A DNA stretch of 64,000 bases, taken from assembly GCF_002443255.2 (NCBI RefSeq), contig NW_019211459.1:1678838-1742837 (forward strand), in the 5' to 3' direction. The notes under the pieces were generated by a model. That model was not told the origin of the DNA. It was given only the letters and a program-made list of their open reading frames with translations, and did not search any database. The position numbers and the translations under genes were made by a program. The stretch is from Varroa destructor (lineage: Eukaryota > Arthropoda > Arachnida > Mesostigmata > Varroidae). This document shows, in pieces, positions 48,077-60,735 of this stretch; position 1 is the first letter of the stretch; each line of letters opens with the position of its first letter.

Positions 48077-49200
48077 CACCCGATGCTACCGCTAGGGATT
48101 GTTTTGAACGGCTGAGTTGCATTTGGAAAAGAAACGTGTCTAGGTCGAGAAACCTGCTTGGTCAGAACACCAACCTGACTATGTAAGTTCGACCAGACAG
48201 CAGAACTCAACTTCTTTCTAGGTTCTAGATTGTCTAGGCTTGAGCATAGACGGCTTTCGTTTTGTGCTGGAATGGTCACGATAGGATTTCGTCGTGTTGT
48301 ATTCGTTTGGGAAAAAGCTACAGGTGTCAAGTATTTTCGTATTAGAAAAATAGTTTGATCTAAATGCCCTTTGCGGTAACCTAGTAAAATAAGCTTTGAT
48401 AAAACTACATGGTTTATTGGCATACCTCTGTGACACCTAAATAAGGTTTTTTTTTTTGACATTATTGAAGATGTCGTCTAGACAAACGCGGTTTACATAC
48501 TACTAGCAACATCATTTTCCTAGAAAACTATATCAAACAGTTTCACTTTCATGATCGGCTCATTCGATTGTATCAAAGAGGTCCTTTCGCCGTGTCAGTT
48601 CTTAAGCTATGTGGTCGGTCCCCCTTGAGATTTTTGTTGAGTAGGCACTTTAATAAACAAAATGAACCTAGTAAAAGTCAGCGTATGCCATGTGGTAAGC
48701 AATCCATTGTTCGCCAGAACCTACTTAGGAAATTTTCCCACGTCCTTAGCGTTTGAGATCCATGAGACGTGAGTGAAGTTTTGTTGAGCAGCGTCGTTTT
48801 AACAAGATCTCTGCACCGAGTCATAAAGCCCAAGACTGCGTGAAGCTCTAAGGATACCACTACAAGAAGAGTCCAAGGAGCTACTGCTATCGACATGTAG
48901 GACTTACTCTTAAGGAAGGGCTTCAAAGTGCAACTTAATGTTACCAACTGCAAGAGGGTAAAGGCGCAAATGCAAGATTTAGCCCGCATTTTAACTTGCG
49001 CTCGAAAATAATAACTAGTCGAAAATAATCCAAATATGTCTTGTGCATAAATTATTTGAATGAAACTTATATGTTGTAAATTTGATATTTTGATAGTTTT
49101 GTATTTTTGTTAATCAAAATTGAATAATGAACGAATTCAAGTTCGATTGCGGTATTTTATCGGCCGCAGCTTGTTTCTCAACTGATGATGTGCCTTTTTT

Positions 49201-49420
49201 TGTATTTTGTCTCGCATTAACTATAGGAGAACAAATTTCGGGTATAAATTCCACAGAACTTGATGGGCACTCCGATGTCGATCATATCTGCAAACCTCGT
49301 TGCCGTCATCACATTGTGAAGGGTCAACACCATTTGGACTTTGGCACCCCTGACACTCACGAACTAGAATCTGCCATTTGCGACTGCGTCATACCGTGTT
49401 ACCGTACGGCAAATTTGTGA
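49201..49420 (+). pseudogene. Possible DEG/ENaC (pickpocket) exon
   Basis: After an ACTATAG acceptor the frame reads to a stop with ICKPRC and then ESAICDCVIPCYRTAN. The C-x-C-x-x-x-C spacing near the end, with a downstream Tyr, recalls the last cysteines of the extracellular domain of amiloride-sensitive sodium channels, a family large in arthropods. There is no second membrane helix after it, and the frame ends with a stop instead of a donor, so if the call is right the exon is broken. The evidence is one cysteine cluster; it may be chance. Confidence 0.25.
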
Positions 49421-49429
49421 ATTGTTGAT

Positions 49430-52400
49430 CAACTTTGATAAGCTAGTAATATCTGCTACTCTAGCTAGTTTGCTCAAGCATGGGCTTCGTCACCAAATCT
49501 CCGAGTAGTAAGACGATCGAGGTCTGATATTCTACCGGCCTCTATTGGCGATGTCGTTGGGCAAACAATTTATATCACTTAGTTATTTAGGCTAGGAAAG
49601 CATATATGTATATCAAAAAAAGTTTTGAAGTCTTAATATCTCTGGCTCTATGTGGACTGATAAGCTATTAGCCACATAACCTCTATCGGATTTGCAAGAG
49701 ATTGAATACGATTTTATGGTTCAAGCATCGTTTGAAAATATAATTTTTCGTAACTCACCAAAAGGATCTTAGACAACTTTCCCCAGCCCGAGAAAGGGCT
49801 CGGGTACCATGAGGACCTTATCAGGATGCGCTCTGTATGAAGGACTGTGAGGTACAACTGTGAATGTATAGAGCAATGACCATGTTGTGAGGTAGCAAGA
49901 TGTACCTTTACTAGCTCTGTATTTCATTAGAACAAACGCTAACCTCGATGCCGCAACATGCCCAACAGGAATGTAGCTACCGAAACATGGAAGCTCTGCT
50001 AGGGAAGATTCGTCGCTCTAAAAGCAAACATTCGACAGTAACTGTGTTGCGAATGCTAAAATGTTTGCGAACTGTCTTTTGTCACCACATATTCACTAAT
50101 CTGTGCAGTTAATTATTAGTCCCCTTATTGGTTATTATTAATAATTAAAAGCCATTAAAGAAAAAAAGCGAGGCACAGGGCCGAGAAAGATGCAGGAATA
50201 ATAAAAAAGGAGGACACCATCTGGGGCCGATGGAGAAAGAGAGACGAAAACCCAATTCAAATGAAAATCGGAGAAGCATTTTTTCAAAGGACTGACCGAA
50301 GCCAATATCGTAATGTATCGGGCCTCTATCATTTGATACAAGTCGACCAGTTTATTATCGAACAAGATATTGAGTGATCAGTGGTTGCAAGACTAGTAAC
50401 AAGTTGTGGCATTAACAAGTTAGAAATTGATATTACTGAAAAAAATAGCAATTGGTTTATTTGCCTGTATTGTGGTGTACGTCGCAAATTTTAGTATAAA
50501 TATACAGTGGCAGAGAAGTGGTACATCTGTACGCGGGATTCCGCTGCGCGTCATGCTGTCTTTCATGCCGCCTTCAGGAGCTTTGAGTGGAAACGCCGCC
50601 GGGTGTCGTGTTTATGATGCCTGCCGCGGCGTAAATATTCTCTATGGGAAAATTATTCACATATAATATGTGAGTGTATAGGAACCAATAAACAAATTCA
50701 TGGTCGACAACAGCGCAAAATCATTAGGAAGAGCTCTCACGTAGTTTCTGAGGACAATAAATATTAGAGAACTCTGAGGATCCGATCCGGTCTGTAGCAA
50801 AGATACACATATATCATAATTAGGAAAAAAACCCACTTTGGCGCGATCCGAGCTAAAGTGACAGGAGACTATAAACTAGTTCAGACCTCGATTGATCAAC
50901 GCCAATCGCCAAACTGGAGAACCTGTGATACTTGTGTACTGCTATTATCGTATAAAAATTAGAAAGAAGCTCACCAGTTTATTTTCGAAACTACAGAGAA
51001 AAAGTTGTAAAGTGTATTGTTATTAATATAATAAGTATTTTTGCCTCAATCTCGTTTAGCGCTTAAATGTATATTTATGGTTCACGGGATTCGTCGTGCA
51101 CGAGGCATCAAAAATTAACAATAATAAATAGATATATGAGATTATAGCCAATTTTCTATGTCAATATCAGAGATATGGCTGCTTACTTCCCACTGAGACG
51201 TCGTAACCAAACGGCGGAAACGTCAATTTATTTTGAACAGTATTATTTACTGCTTTTTGCTTATCGTGGGGTCATTTGGGTTCCATGGGTACGCTTTAGG
51301 CTATAAGACGGAGTAGGTGGCACCGTGTTTATGGTTTCGAACAATACATGTGCTCTACCCCATACAATATAATATTGATTTAATTATCGAGGTCCAGAGG
51401 ATTTTTTGGAAAAGAGTACTAAAGCTGCTGGAGATACTTTATTTTTATATGGAGTGCATTGCTCCACGGAATTCCATTTTATGCTTTACGCACACATTGG
51501 ATAATGTATGCCTATAATTTTGGAAAGTAATTGTTGCACAAACAAGCCACTTAGCGCCGTTTTATATCGGCACATTAAATACGTTTACCGCAGTTTCTAG
51601 TTGTAACAAATAATTGTCTCCCTATCATCATTCCCTTTTGTAGGAAGCCTCCTTGCTCTCTGAAAGGGTAGTAGCGTGCACGGCAAAGAGGTGGTCTATG
51701 GTGACAGAGATAGCGGTTTTGAATCTCCCGTTCCAATAGGGCACGGCACGGCACCGCCATAATGGAAATATATTAGTTCAACTATCCGCATTTGCTCGAT
51801 TAAGTTAATTCAAACTGTCGATTTAGGCACACGCCAGGCCTTACCACGTGTCTGAAGAGGATTAGCAGCTCAGAACCCCACGATACTGTTAGCCAATGTC
51901 GGGCTGTAGCGTATAATCGAAGCGAAGGAAAGAACCATTAGGAGGGACACATCGAGGTAACTAACCCTTTATTATTCCAATCGTGTTAAAGCAGCAAGCA
52001 AATCCCTTGAAGTACGCTGTTTGAATTTTCAGATACGGTTGCTCGACCGAATTTTCATACTTTGCACATTAACTTACCTCACAAACTGAGTTGAAAGCTA
52101 TGGTAAACGATAACAATTTGCGCATTTTGAAAAGCATCGTCGTATCGGATCGTGGTTGGTATCTCGATGTAAATTAGATTACTAGTGACATATAATTGCT
52201 CCCATTTTTCTATTTGACATTTAAGAAGTTCCAGCTAATTGATATGGCCGGTGCTCTGTTCGTTGGCTTCAGCTTGACACAATTTTTCGTGATATACACT
52301 TTGATTTATACTTCAGGTGGCTATGTGAAGTAACTGAATTAATTAATTGATAGTTTAGTTATGTGTTCTATTGCGCAAATTACTTCAGTCTATCTCCTAC

Positions 52401-53590
52401 TAGTATGCATAGATATACTCACTAAAATATCAAGCTTGATACAAGTAAGGCTATACAAGTTGGAATTTTTGAGCCGCTATACAGTTTTGTACTGAGCCGC
52501 TTTCGCTTTGCTATAATTGTGCCGAAGGTACATTGCTTATAGTTCGAGTCCAACTTGATTGCGTAGTCGTGGTCTCAGAAATGCTGAATTTGGCGTCGGT
52601 GTGATCAAGGATCCCATAAGTCACTGTAACAGCTTTGGCACTGGTATGAATACTGTGCAACACTCGTCTGAAATTCATCGTTCATATTGGAAGATAGGTT
52701 GTTGACTTATACGGCAATTTTGCACATCCTGTAAATTTGAGCTTCGCTAAACGTAGTTTGCGTTTGCTTTGGTGGCTATTATATTCAGCATTAGCTGGTT
52801 AGATTTATATTATCGCTGGTAAGATTACTTGTCCTTGTAAAAAAAAACTTAACGTACAGAACGAGTTACATGTACCTTTAGTTCAATTTTCCCCAATCGT
52901 CAATACCTTTCTTCTAACAAACGTGAGAGGTTAAAACCAGGAGTGAGTCGTGAAAATTTTACTTTTCTAGTTATAATCGATATCTTACGTACAGCTCGAT
53001 GACGCAGTAGGAACAATTTCTTACCGTTATTTACGGCTACTGAATGGCTAGGCCAGTTCTTGGCAGAACCGCCGTTTGGGTGTGATACAGGCTGCTACAA
53101 TAGTGTTTCAGTACAGCGGAAGTAGATACCTGAGCCAAATCAATTTTTGCCTCAAAATTAACTTCGACCACGAGCCGTGTCCAAAATTGGTACCAGCTAA
53201 TATGTGCTATGCTAAGGGTGGGCCGATGCTGCCAGTAAATATTATCTAATGTTTATTCTCCAATTTTCATTTATCATGGAAACTTATGAGCGAATCATTA
53301 AATCGTTCATCTTACGGATTGCGTTATTACCTTAAACTCTACAGGGTGGGCCACAAAATAGGACAAATCTAGAAACGGAAGTAGATTTCCGGTTTATAGA
53401 GGTGCTGCTTGAACTGCAAGCTTACTTTTTCTACAATTGTGAACTTCGTTCCGTGTATTTCGTTTTAGTGGTAATAATAGGTACCACAGTGTAATTTGTA
53501 GATCAAACGCAGGTTTAAACGGTCTCCTCACACATAGCCGATGCAAAGAACTATTTGTATTCTGGTACATTTGACAAATGACGATTCACG
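49430..53590. other. Intergenic, no recognised gene
   Basis: AT-rich DNA with short frames only. A 79-codon frame at 50427-50666 (+) starts with a hydrophobic signal-like stretch (KKIAIGLFACIVVYVANF), but nothing after it is recognisable. No earlier exons of the metzincin at 53.6 kb could be found. Confidence 0.4.
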
Positions 53591-53599
53591 TGATGGGCT

Positions 53600-53816
53600 T
53601 TGGAAAGCTATCGGGTGTGTGCAGTGGCCAAAGTGAACAGACACCCGGATGAGATCGGTCATCTTTTCGGAGCGGAACATGGCGGCGAGGGTTCAACTGT
53701 TTGTTGTATATTCCGTGGAAGTTTAACTGGGCGTTTCCGGTGGACGAAAATAGTTTCTCTTGTAGAAGGCGAAGAAGCTGCTTTTTTTAATACGGGTCTA
53801 AAATATGGATTAAAAA
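53600..53816 (+). pseudogene. Metzincin (M12 reprolysin-like) active-site exon, altered
   Basis: The frame contains HPDEIGHLFGAEHGGEGS, which matches the extended zinc-binding HExxHxxGxxH motif of metzincin proteases, with GAEH and the following Gly/Glu typical of secreted arthropod reprolysins. It goes on through a Cys pair (TVCC), an Arg-Phe-rich part where the Met-turn should be, and EAAFFNTGLKYGL, which resembles the terminal helix. It ends at a GTAAGT donor at 53817. The first zinc His is replaced by Asp (DEIGH, codon at 53648), and no clear Met-turn is seen, so the protein should not be catalytic. It is one exon only; no propeptide or signal peptide was found. A pseudogene is most likely; an inactive family member is possible. 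Confidence 0.5.
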
Positions 53817-54558
53817 GTAAGTTTCATAGTTGCTATCTATTTCTTCTTTCACCTTCATTATCGCGGCATTGTCGTGCGTCAAAATTCATAATAGTAGTTC
53901 ACAATAATGAATTGCTTCTTTATGCAAAAGGTTGCTGAAGCAGTTTAATCAGTCTTACGCTTTTCATTGGAGTAGTTGCGTACGTGTGGCATTTTGGAGA
54001 ACACAATCGGTTGGTAGCGAATATTAGAAGTTAACAGGATCAATGTGTTACCTTTTTGGATCGAATTTTTATTTACTTGAAAAAAAATTAACATTTTGTA
54101 CAGCTGAATTGTTTCATGGAATAGTATGCAGGGGTACTTCGACTAATTCTTGGAGACATACGGTGTCCTCTGCTGGAAAGCGAGCCAGCAAATTACATCA
54201 TGCATCTTCGGTCCCGCCATAGCTTCCACGAGAATCGACGCAGCTTCAGTACATGCTTCATCCGCAGCATCCAGCACCATCTGGCGTTAATAGAAATATT
54301 ATAATATCTATAACTGTTCGCGCATTTTCGTTCTAGTTTCGTTCTATAAACAGTCGCCGCCAGGCCTCGGTGTTTTTTCCTTAAATCGGCATGATAACTT
54401 ATTTAGTACTACTACTATAGATTTGATTTTAAACATGTATTCGCCGAAACCCATAAGTAGATTTTTAATTCATTGCGCATCATCATCATAGCAGGACAGC
54501 TTTTCCATCCGGAGCATACAAAAGCTGCATGGATAGTTTTTCTTATGAGACCTGCGGA
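53817..54558. other. No recognised gene
   Basis: The stretch contains no exon that I can link either to the metzincin on its left or to the ABCA fragment on its right. Confidence 0.4.
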
Positions 54559-54870
54559 ATCTGAACAAGGGACCCTGCGCCGCTGAGGAGATCAGCCCGG
54601 AGTTTACGGTAGACAATTACTGGTCACTGTCCAGACAGAATTTCAAGTAAAAGAATATCGTCAGAGACAGGCGTGATTTGGAAGCGACTAAACACTACTG
54701 AAATCTGTTGGATTTTCGGTTCTATTACTTCATCGACATGAATCACAATTGTGTTAGGTCTCCGAAAGTGTGGCCACAGTGTACTGTAACCGATGGCGCA
54801 TGCTGCAACTTGGTATTATCTGTCAGACTGAAATGAAGTGCCACAGGGCAGAACTTCGATGAAAACTGAA
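54559..54870 (+). pseudogene. Second ABCA-type fragment, paralogue of 23645-23930 (-)
   Basis: This stretch aligns with the reverse complement of 23645-23930. It shares AEEISPEF followed by a V/I-D-N/H, Trp, Leu-Ser block, then an Arg-Asp-x-Arg-Asp-Leu-Glu-Ala segment (RDRRDLEATKHY here), then a degraded Walker A region read as ITIVLGLRKCGHSVL, and later GQNFDEN where ABCA domains have the Q-loop. It covers the linker after the sixth membrane helix and the start of the nucleotide-binding domain. Stops and frame changes interrupt it. The rest of the transporter was not found around it. The homology between the two copies is visible directly in the sequence; the ABCA name for this copy rests mainly on the better preserved minus-strand copy. 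Confidence 0.5.
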
Positions 54871-55403
54871 CGGAAGACGATGCGGGAGATAGAGGTTTAA
54901 ATTTTTTTTTAGCGTATTAATTTTAACGAGCAAGTCACGCAAAAAATCGTTCTATAGACAGGCAACCTGTATGAACTGATATTTAAATTTATGACTCCAT
55001 CCTTTATTGCCCGCGTCGCACGATCCTATAACAGACAATGTGCATGCCCTTCTTTGGCAGCGGTTCCCTGAAACGATATTTAGCGACGATTTTTGATGGC
55101 GGCTACAGGACAATTACCGGTTCCTATTAACTAGATAGATTGCCCTGTTGTTTTCTATATTACGCGTCATTATTAGTGTCACTACAACACCTGCGGGAGT
55201 TATGTGGTTAGGAGCAAATTGTGGCCGAAATATTGTACAGAGTTCGCTACAGGCTGAACAAAATTGTCGTGGTGCTTTGGAAAAAGTTTCCGGCTAGCAA
55301 TCCTCTCTGGTTGAATTTTCATAGTGCGAGGTGTAAACTTACAGCACAAAATGAACTAAGATGAATTAAGAGAACCTATCGACTGGTTCTAAGGGCTTTG
55401 CAG
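54871..55403. other. No recognised gene
   Basis: A frame near 55200-55280 (+) reads WLGANCGRNIVQSSLQAEQN and could be part of the decayed transporter, but it does not align with a known motif well enough to annotate. Confidence 0.3.
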
Positions 55404-55651
55404 TTTACCTACTGTTTTCTAAGTTCGAGTACGCTTGTTCCGCGGCTCAAAGAACGGTTTCGTCTATATATAGTATAAGATACAAGAAGCCAAACAACTT
55501 GACATTTTACCAAATACTACTGGAAACTGCAGAAAAAGCACTTACTAGTACATGCTACATAGCTGCATTCGGCTTGAGTGCTACGGCGGTGAGCGGGATA
55601 AGGTACCCGATTCGCAATGACATTGTCCAGAAGCCTCCCGCTAAAATTGAG
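55404..55651 (+). CDS. Unrecognised 82-codon exon candidate
   Basis: After a CTTTGCAG acceptor the frame stays open for 82 codons with no stop and no ATG, and ends at GAG before GTTTGA, a weak donor. The protein has a basic Arg/Lys/Tyr part (SSIYSIRYKKPNNLTFYQ), a possible membrane helix or buried segment (STCYIAAFGLSATAVSGI) and a Pro/Lys end. I do not recognise the family. A further open frame at about 55706-55870 (+), with LLAEAISINITHVDIGELVL, may be the next exon of the same gene. Confidence 0.3.
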
Positions 55652-58600
55652 GTTTGACGCTTTTTTCCTCACGTGTCTGTAGTGTCACGTTTGATATGTG
55701 CCGCTGTAGTTTTTATCGATAACATTTTCAAAGGGCTTTTTGATACGCTTCAATGCCTAACGGGACGGCGAAAGTTTCAATTGCTAGCAGAGGCGATTTC
55801 TATAAATATTACACACGTCGATATAGGGGAGTTGGTCCTAATGTTTACATGCTTTTGCACGGCCGTTCCTGACAGGTTTCATATGTGAGAGACATGGTGT
55901 TGGCCGGTGTACTTTTAAGCAGAGAATGCCAACGTTGGTTCAATGATAACTACCAACTGAATAGGTTAGCGGCCCTTGCGCCAAAAGTCCTCACACGTGA
56001 CGTTTCTGTTTCATGCTGTTGGTATATATTGGCCCACAACTTGCATCGCGGCTTGCAGTCAAGCCGAAACACTTGAGCAGGAGGTAAACTTAACCATTAA
56101 GCATTGATTTCATCGAAGCTACAGTCCCAATTGCCGGCAATTCGACAAAACACGAAGAACCAAATATAGACAAACTACCAGGCAGCGATTGTTCGTAATG
56201 ATGTATGTTTTATATTGGTTTTTCAAACAAGTGTCAATTATTAATCTGTATAGAGAATGACAAAAATTACTCTAATTCGTGCAGATATGCCACAATCAGG
56301 ACGATAGATTTCCTTGTTGCTACAGCAAAGCAAAAACAATTAATTGCCTTCCTGTAACCTTTGTCGGAAGATTTTCTCTATAAAGAAAGATTTGTATAAA
56401 TGGCAGGTACAAAGAATAGAGAATATTTCCACATTTTTGGTAGACTGATCAGCCCTTTAAAGGCGCTCCGGTAAGTGGTCGTGCTTGTGATGTCCAAAAG
56501 TTGACCCAACTTGCAGGCCAAATTGAATACACTCAGTAGAATATTTTGCCTATTCAATTGGTAAGAAGTTTTCGTTCGCTGTCCGTTCTAGTGAGCTAGC
56601 AAGGTTCCCTCTTGTTTTTAGGCTCCTGCCAATAAGTAATAGCGAAATATTTGGTTTAAAGGAAATTGCGCATTCCGTGAAACTAAACATCAAGGCAAAT
56701 TAGCAAAGGGATAACGATAGAACAGACAATGTCTTTCACCAATAGATTTTTAGCAGATTTTTATTAAATATTTAATTATTACCTTCAATGAGCATCAGTC
56801 AAGCCCATTTCTACTATTATGGTATTTTTTCTGAGATATGTGTATGTACCTTCATTCACATGTGATATAATATAGTATAATATTAGATGATGACACGTTC
56901 GTGATTCTCCAAGTTCTTGTATGGGTCCTGTCGTAGCTCGCATCTATTCCTGGCGATAAATGGTAACATCTGCGTGCATACCACCCACCCTCCGACGAAA
57001 TAGCTCGTCCCACATAGAAGGACAACAGTTTGTTATAGCATATATACACTTATTAGTTTTCGTTAAAGGAAACGTTTCGGGAGATGGCTGCTTGAAGATC
57101 TAATTGTTTCTCGAGCCGCCTAGATACAGCCGACTGAAGCTTTAGCAAAGCTTATCACATTAAATCATCTTAAACATATGTAAACATAGTGCAGTTCCGT
57201 GAGAATTTTCGATTGAGTTATAGAAAACCATTTGGACACTTGCTTGGCTAATGTCGGTTGCAACATACTCATCGGCCAACCACTGACAGCTCACAGATCT
57301 GGCAGGCTTTCAGGAGCGGACAGATTATCCAAGATGTTTATATCTATCCTAGACAGGGCTTTCTAATGCGTGCGCCAGTTTCCTAATTCATCACCACAGT
57401 TGGTAGATTCTCACTTTACTCGAATACAGCTTCGACGAAAGGGATTCAGTGCCACAGGGACCAAACGGCATAAGAGCCGACGTTGTCATAACTGCTTCAG
57501 CGTCTCTGGCTTGAGCAGATTTGTGCTATTGGGATGAGTGTTGCCGCCCAGTGTATGTGGCCTCGCACAATAAGAGACGAATCCTGCTGTTGCTAGTAGA
57601 AGTGAGCTTCGGTTACGCAGGAATATGCCGCAGCTGCTGTAAACAGGAGTATAAAAAGAGTACAATTGAGAGTGGAGGCGGATTTAAAAAATCAAAGCAA
57701 TGGCGTCAGAGTAAATCGTTAGCGTCGGAGCACCCAAATGTTTAGCAACTAAAGGGGTAGAGAGGGCCGGAGCTTCTAGTTAAACTACTAGTTTTTAGCA
57801 AACAATTAAAACTACTGGGTCAAGTGAACGAAAACAGCAAATGTGGAGTAAGTCATCGAAGAGATAAGCAATTTTTGGTAGTCTCACATGTAGTTCCGGT
57901 ATAGTTATCTTAAGCTGCAAATGTGGTCGTCTACTTTGTTAGCAATGTTACCCAGCAGCCTTAGCTGCCCAGTTGTCCATTTTGCCTAATACTATTATTA
58001 GGATTATGTCCGACACGACAAACGTTTGTTTGTCGGTCTATATTCATTTGTAGCGAAAAGGTGAATATCTAGAAATCGCGTTTTTCATTCAACACATAGA
58101 CGCCTGTTTTTTGTTGATGTGGCTGGCCATTTGCGCCTCTCCTAACTTACGGTCGTCCATCGAACTTTAAACAATCAATACTAAATAATACTCTATTAAC
58201 TTATCGACATAAATTTCAAACTTTGGTATGAGAAATTACGTGCGATCATCCAGTTGTTGGACTTACCTGTACAGCGATTTATTGGATGTTTAGAATGAAA
58301 CGAATAATGTGAATTTTATGACTGCCAAATTGCGAATGGGAGGTCAACCAACAAAAACGCCTTTACACACATACATATCTGTAATTTATGTGACCATCAC
58401 AAACACTTGTCGCCTGTTCCGTTGCCGCAATATTAAGCTTGACTACAAGAGTCATTTTGTTAATGATAATACAGGCCCAACGCGGCGCCTTGAACACTTC
58501 AGAGATCGCTTCATATTGCATTATAACCGTTACGATTTTCTNNNNNNNNNNNNNNNNNNNNNNNNNAAAAATGTGTTTAGTAGAGAAACAGGCGCTGGAC

Positions 58601-60735
58601 GAAGTCTGCGAACTGCGCTCGTCATGATTGCTATCAACAGGGAATGCCCACTTGAAGACATGGCAAACCATCTTCAATTAAAAAATAAAAACTTGATCCG
58701 GCAGTGGGTACACTACCTATGCGATTAGTACATGCTATCTTTTGCGTCTATTTAAGCAATCGTTTGCGTTATAAGAACTATTTTATAAGGATCCATGTAT
58801 ATTGCCGATCTAGACCCTTTGTATTGCTAAACACTAATAGTAAATATGTTATCTTTAGAGAATGGTTAGCTGTCAGAAGCGCTTATCGTCAATTTAGCGT
58901 CAAATATGAGTAATAATCCTCAGGCTTGTAGGCATTCTGAAACAAGTCATTGATCGGTTCATGGAAGGATAAAAAAGGAATTACTTTTTTTACATCAATG
59001 TTGAGGCGCGGTCTCTTGAAGGTGTGGATCCAGACCGCAGGCCCACCCACCTGTGCTGAGTTTGTAATTGATAGCAAGTTTAACTAGAACAAGACACGTC
59101 CGGTCCCATTGAAGGTCGCTGTTGTTCTCGCTGCCACTGGCAAAACTGCCCCAGACCGTGTTCATACCCTAATTTGCCTTCACATATACAGAGCAGGTCG
59201 TGTTTAACAGCGAATGATTAGTATCACTCAGCTGATCTGTTCGATATATGTCCTTCATTGATTCATAAGGGGCGTACGATGTAAAACACAAAATAGGATT
59301 TGAGTAGATACAAGTAAACTTGGCTCTGTGTAAACGAAAAGCAACCTCAATAGTAGCAGTTCCGGCAGACAGCTGTACGAGCTAGAATGCAAGTAAATAT
59401 ACAGTTTGAAGTGTGAACACCAGTCCTTCTACTGAAAATCGTACGCAATGGCATCTAAATGACGCTATATCGTATAGACTTCCGTGTAAATGATATGGAG
59501 GTACAAAAGTACTGCTTTTCTTATTAAACAAAAGTTGAAGCATGTCAGCCTAAGCAGCAACAAAATAGCGACGGAAATTGAAGTGCATATTTATAAGAGT
59601 TTGTCATGCGCATATCGGATAAGCTACTGACTTCGGAACCATTTAATACTCAATAAGTAAATCAATCAATTAATTAGACGCTCATATAGCGTTTCATGTG
59701 ACCCTTTCCGTACGAGGTTTGTTTTCTGTGAAGGTCTGGAGCCGTTCGTTCTATCGCTGTATTTATGACTTACTCTTGTTAACTGTGGAAGCGCAAGCGG
59801 CAAGTGCCACGTCTCGAGAGACTACGGCTGTTAATTAAATGGTGAAAAAAAACTATCGAAAGCTGAGTCGACCGGAAACGTATCGTATTAATACGCGATT
59901 CGTTTAAAGTACAAACTGGGTTTCTTAGAACGCCAGCAGCGTATCCTTAATGCGTAAATAAACAGCAAATAGGAACTACATTTTTAGTGTGATGACCATT
60001 TAGCGAGCCCTTGTTTTAGGAATGCGTAAGGTCCTGGTAGAACTTGTTCTACTCTAATGCGTGATAAATAGTGTGACAGTCAACACTGGTAATTAGATAA
60101 TTCCCTGTACCACATGCCTATTTGATCAGTGATGTTCGAGCTAAACGCCCCGTTTTCGCTTCGTTGTAAATTATGTTCCGATACTGTAAAGGACATTTCA
60201 AACATCGAAGTTTTGCGGTTTTGCAAATACTCTTCTTAAATTCTATCTCTAAGTAAATCCCGTTCAATTTAATTAAAGATGAACATATCACCGAAATGTT
60301 CGCTCGCAGGAAGAAAACTCGAAAAAAGTGAACTTTATAAACTTTATAAAGTTGCTGCATGCATTATTGTCTCTTTACTCACGAAAACTTGCAAACGGAT
60401 ACCGCACGTAGACATGGAAGAAGTTCGACGATAAATAGATTTTGAAATAACGACGAAGAAACAAGAGAAATTTATCAATATGAACTATTAAAAAAAAAGT
60501 AGCTTAACCCTAAGAGACGTTTTGAACGAAACCTTCTATAAATCAAATAGAAGCCTGTATTAATACTTAGGATATCGTAGTAGTTGGCATGATGCTGAAA
60601 CTGACACAAGCGCGTGGGCCATCGGTGGATTCTGTCATCACTTTTACTTTATAAAAGCGGCGTATTTTTAAATTACTTAAACGAGTAGCATACACTGTAC
60701 ATTAGCGTCGAGCAGCTATTTTCGTTTGATCCTTA
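55652..60735. other. Mostly intergenic, contains assembly gap
   Basis: Frames at 55706-55870 and 55900-56076 (+) have some coding character but no motif. From 56.1 to 60.7 kb I see only short frames, AT-rich sequence and the N run at 58542-58566. The two frames that cross the N run differ in character on its two sides, so they should not be joined. Confidence 0.4.
58542..58566. other. Assembly gap, 25 N
   Basis: A run of 25 N, a placeholder of unknown true length. Reading frames across it cannot be trusted. Confidence 1.

Larger units (their letters stand above)
44724..49200. other. Intergenic, no recognised gene
   Basis: The scramblase 3' UTR should occupy the first few hundred bases. The block then holds a perfect inverted repeat at 45770-45807 and a tandem duplication at 47961-48076. 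Open frames at 46504-46806 (+), 48055-48462 (-) and 48678-48989 (-) are up to 135 codons long, but I recognise no motif and the last two look neither clearly coding nor clearly random. Confidence 0.4.

Noticed and set aside
58309..58728. 139-codon open frame across the N gap
   Set aside because: It exists only because the N run is translated as unknown residues; the true gap length and frame are unknown.
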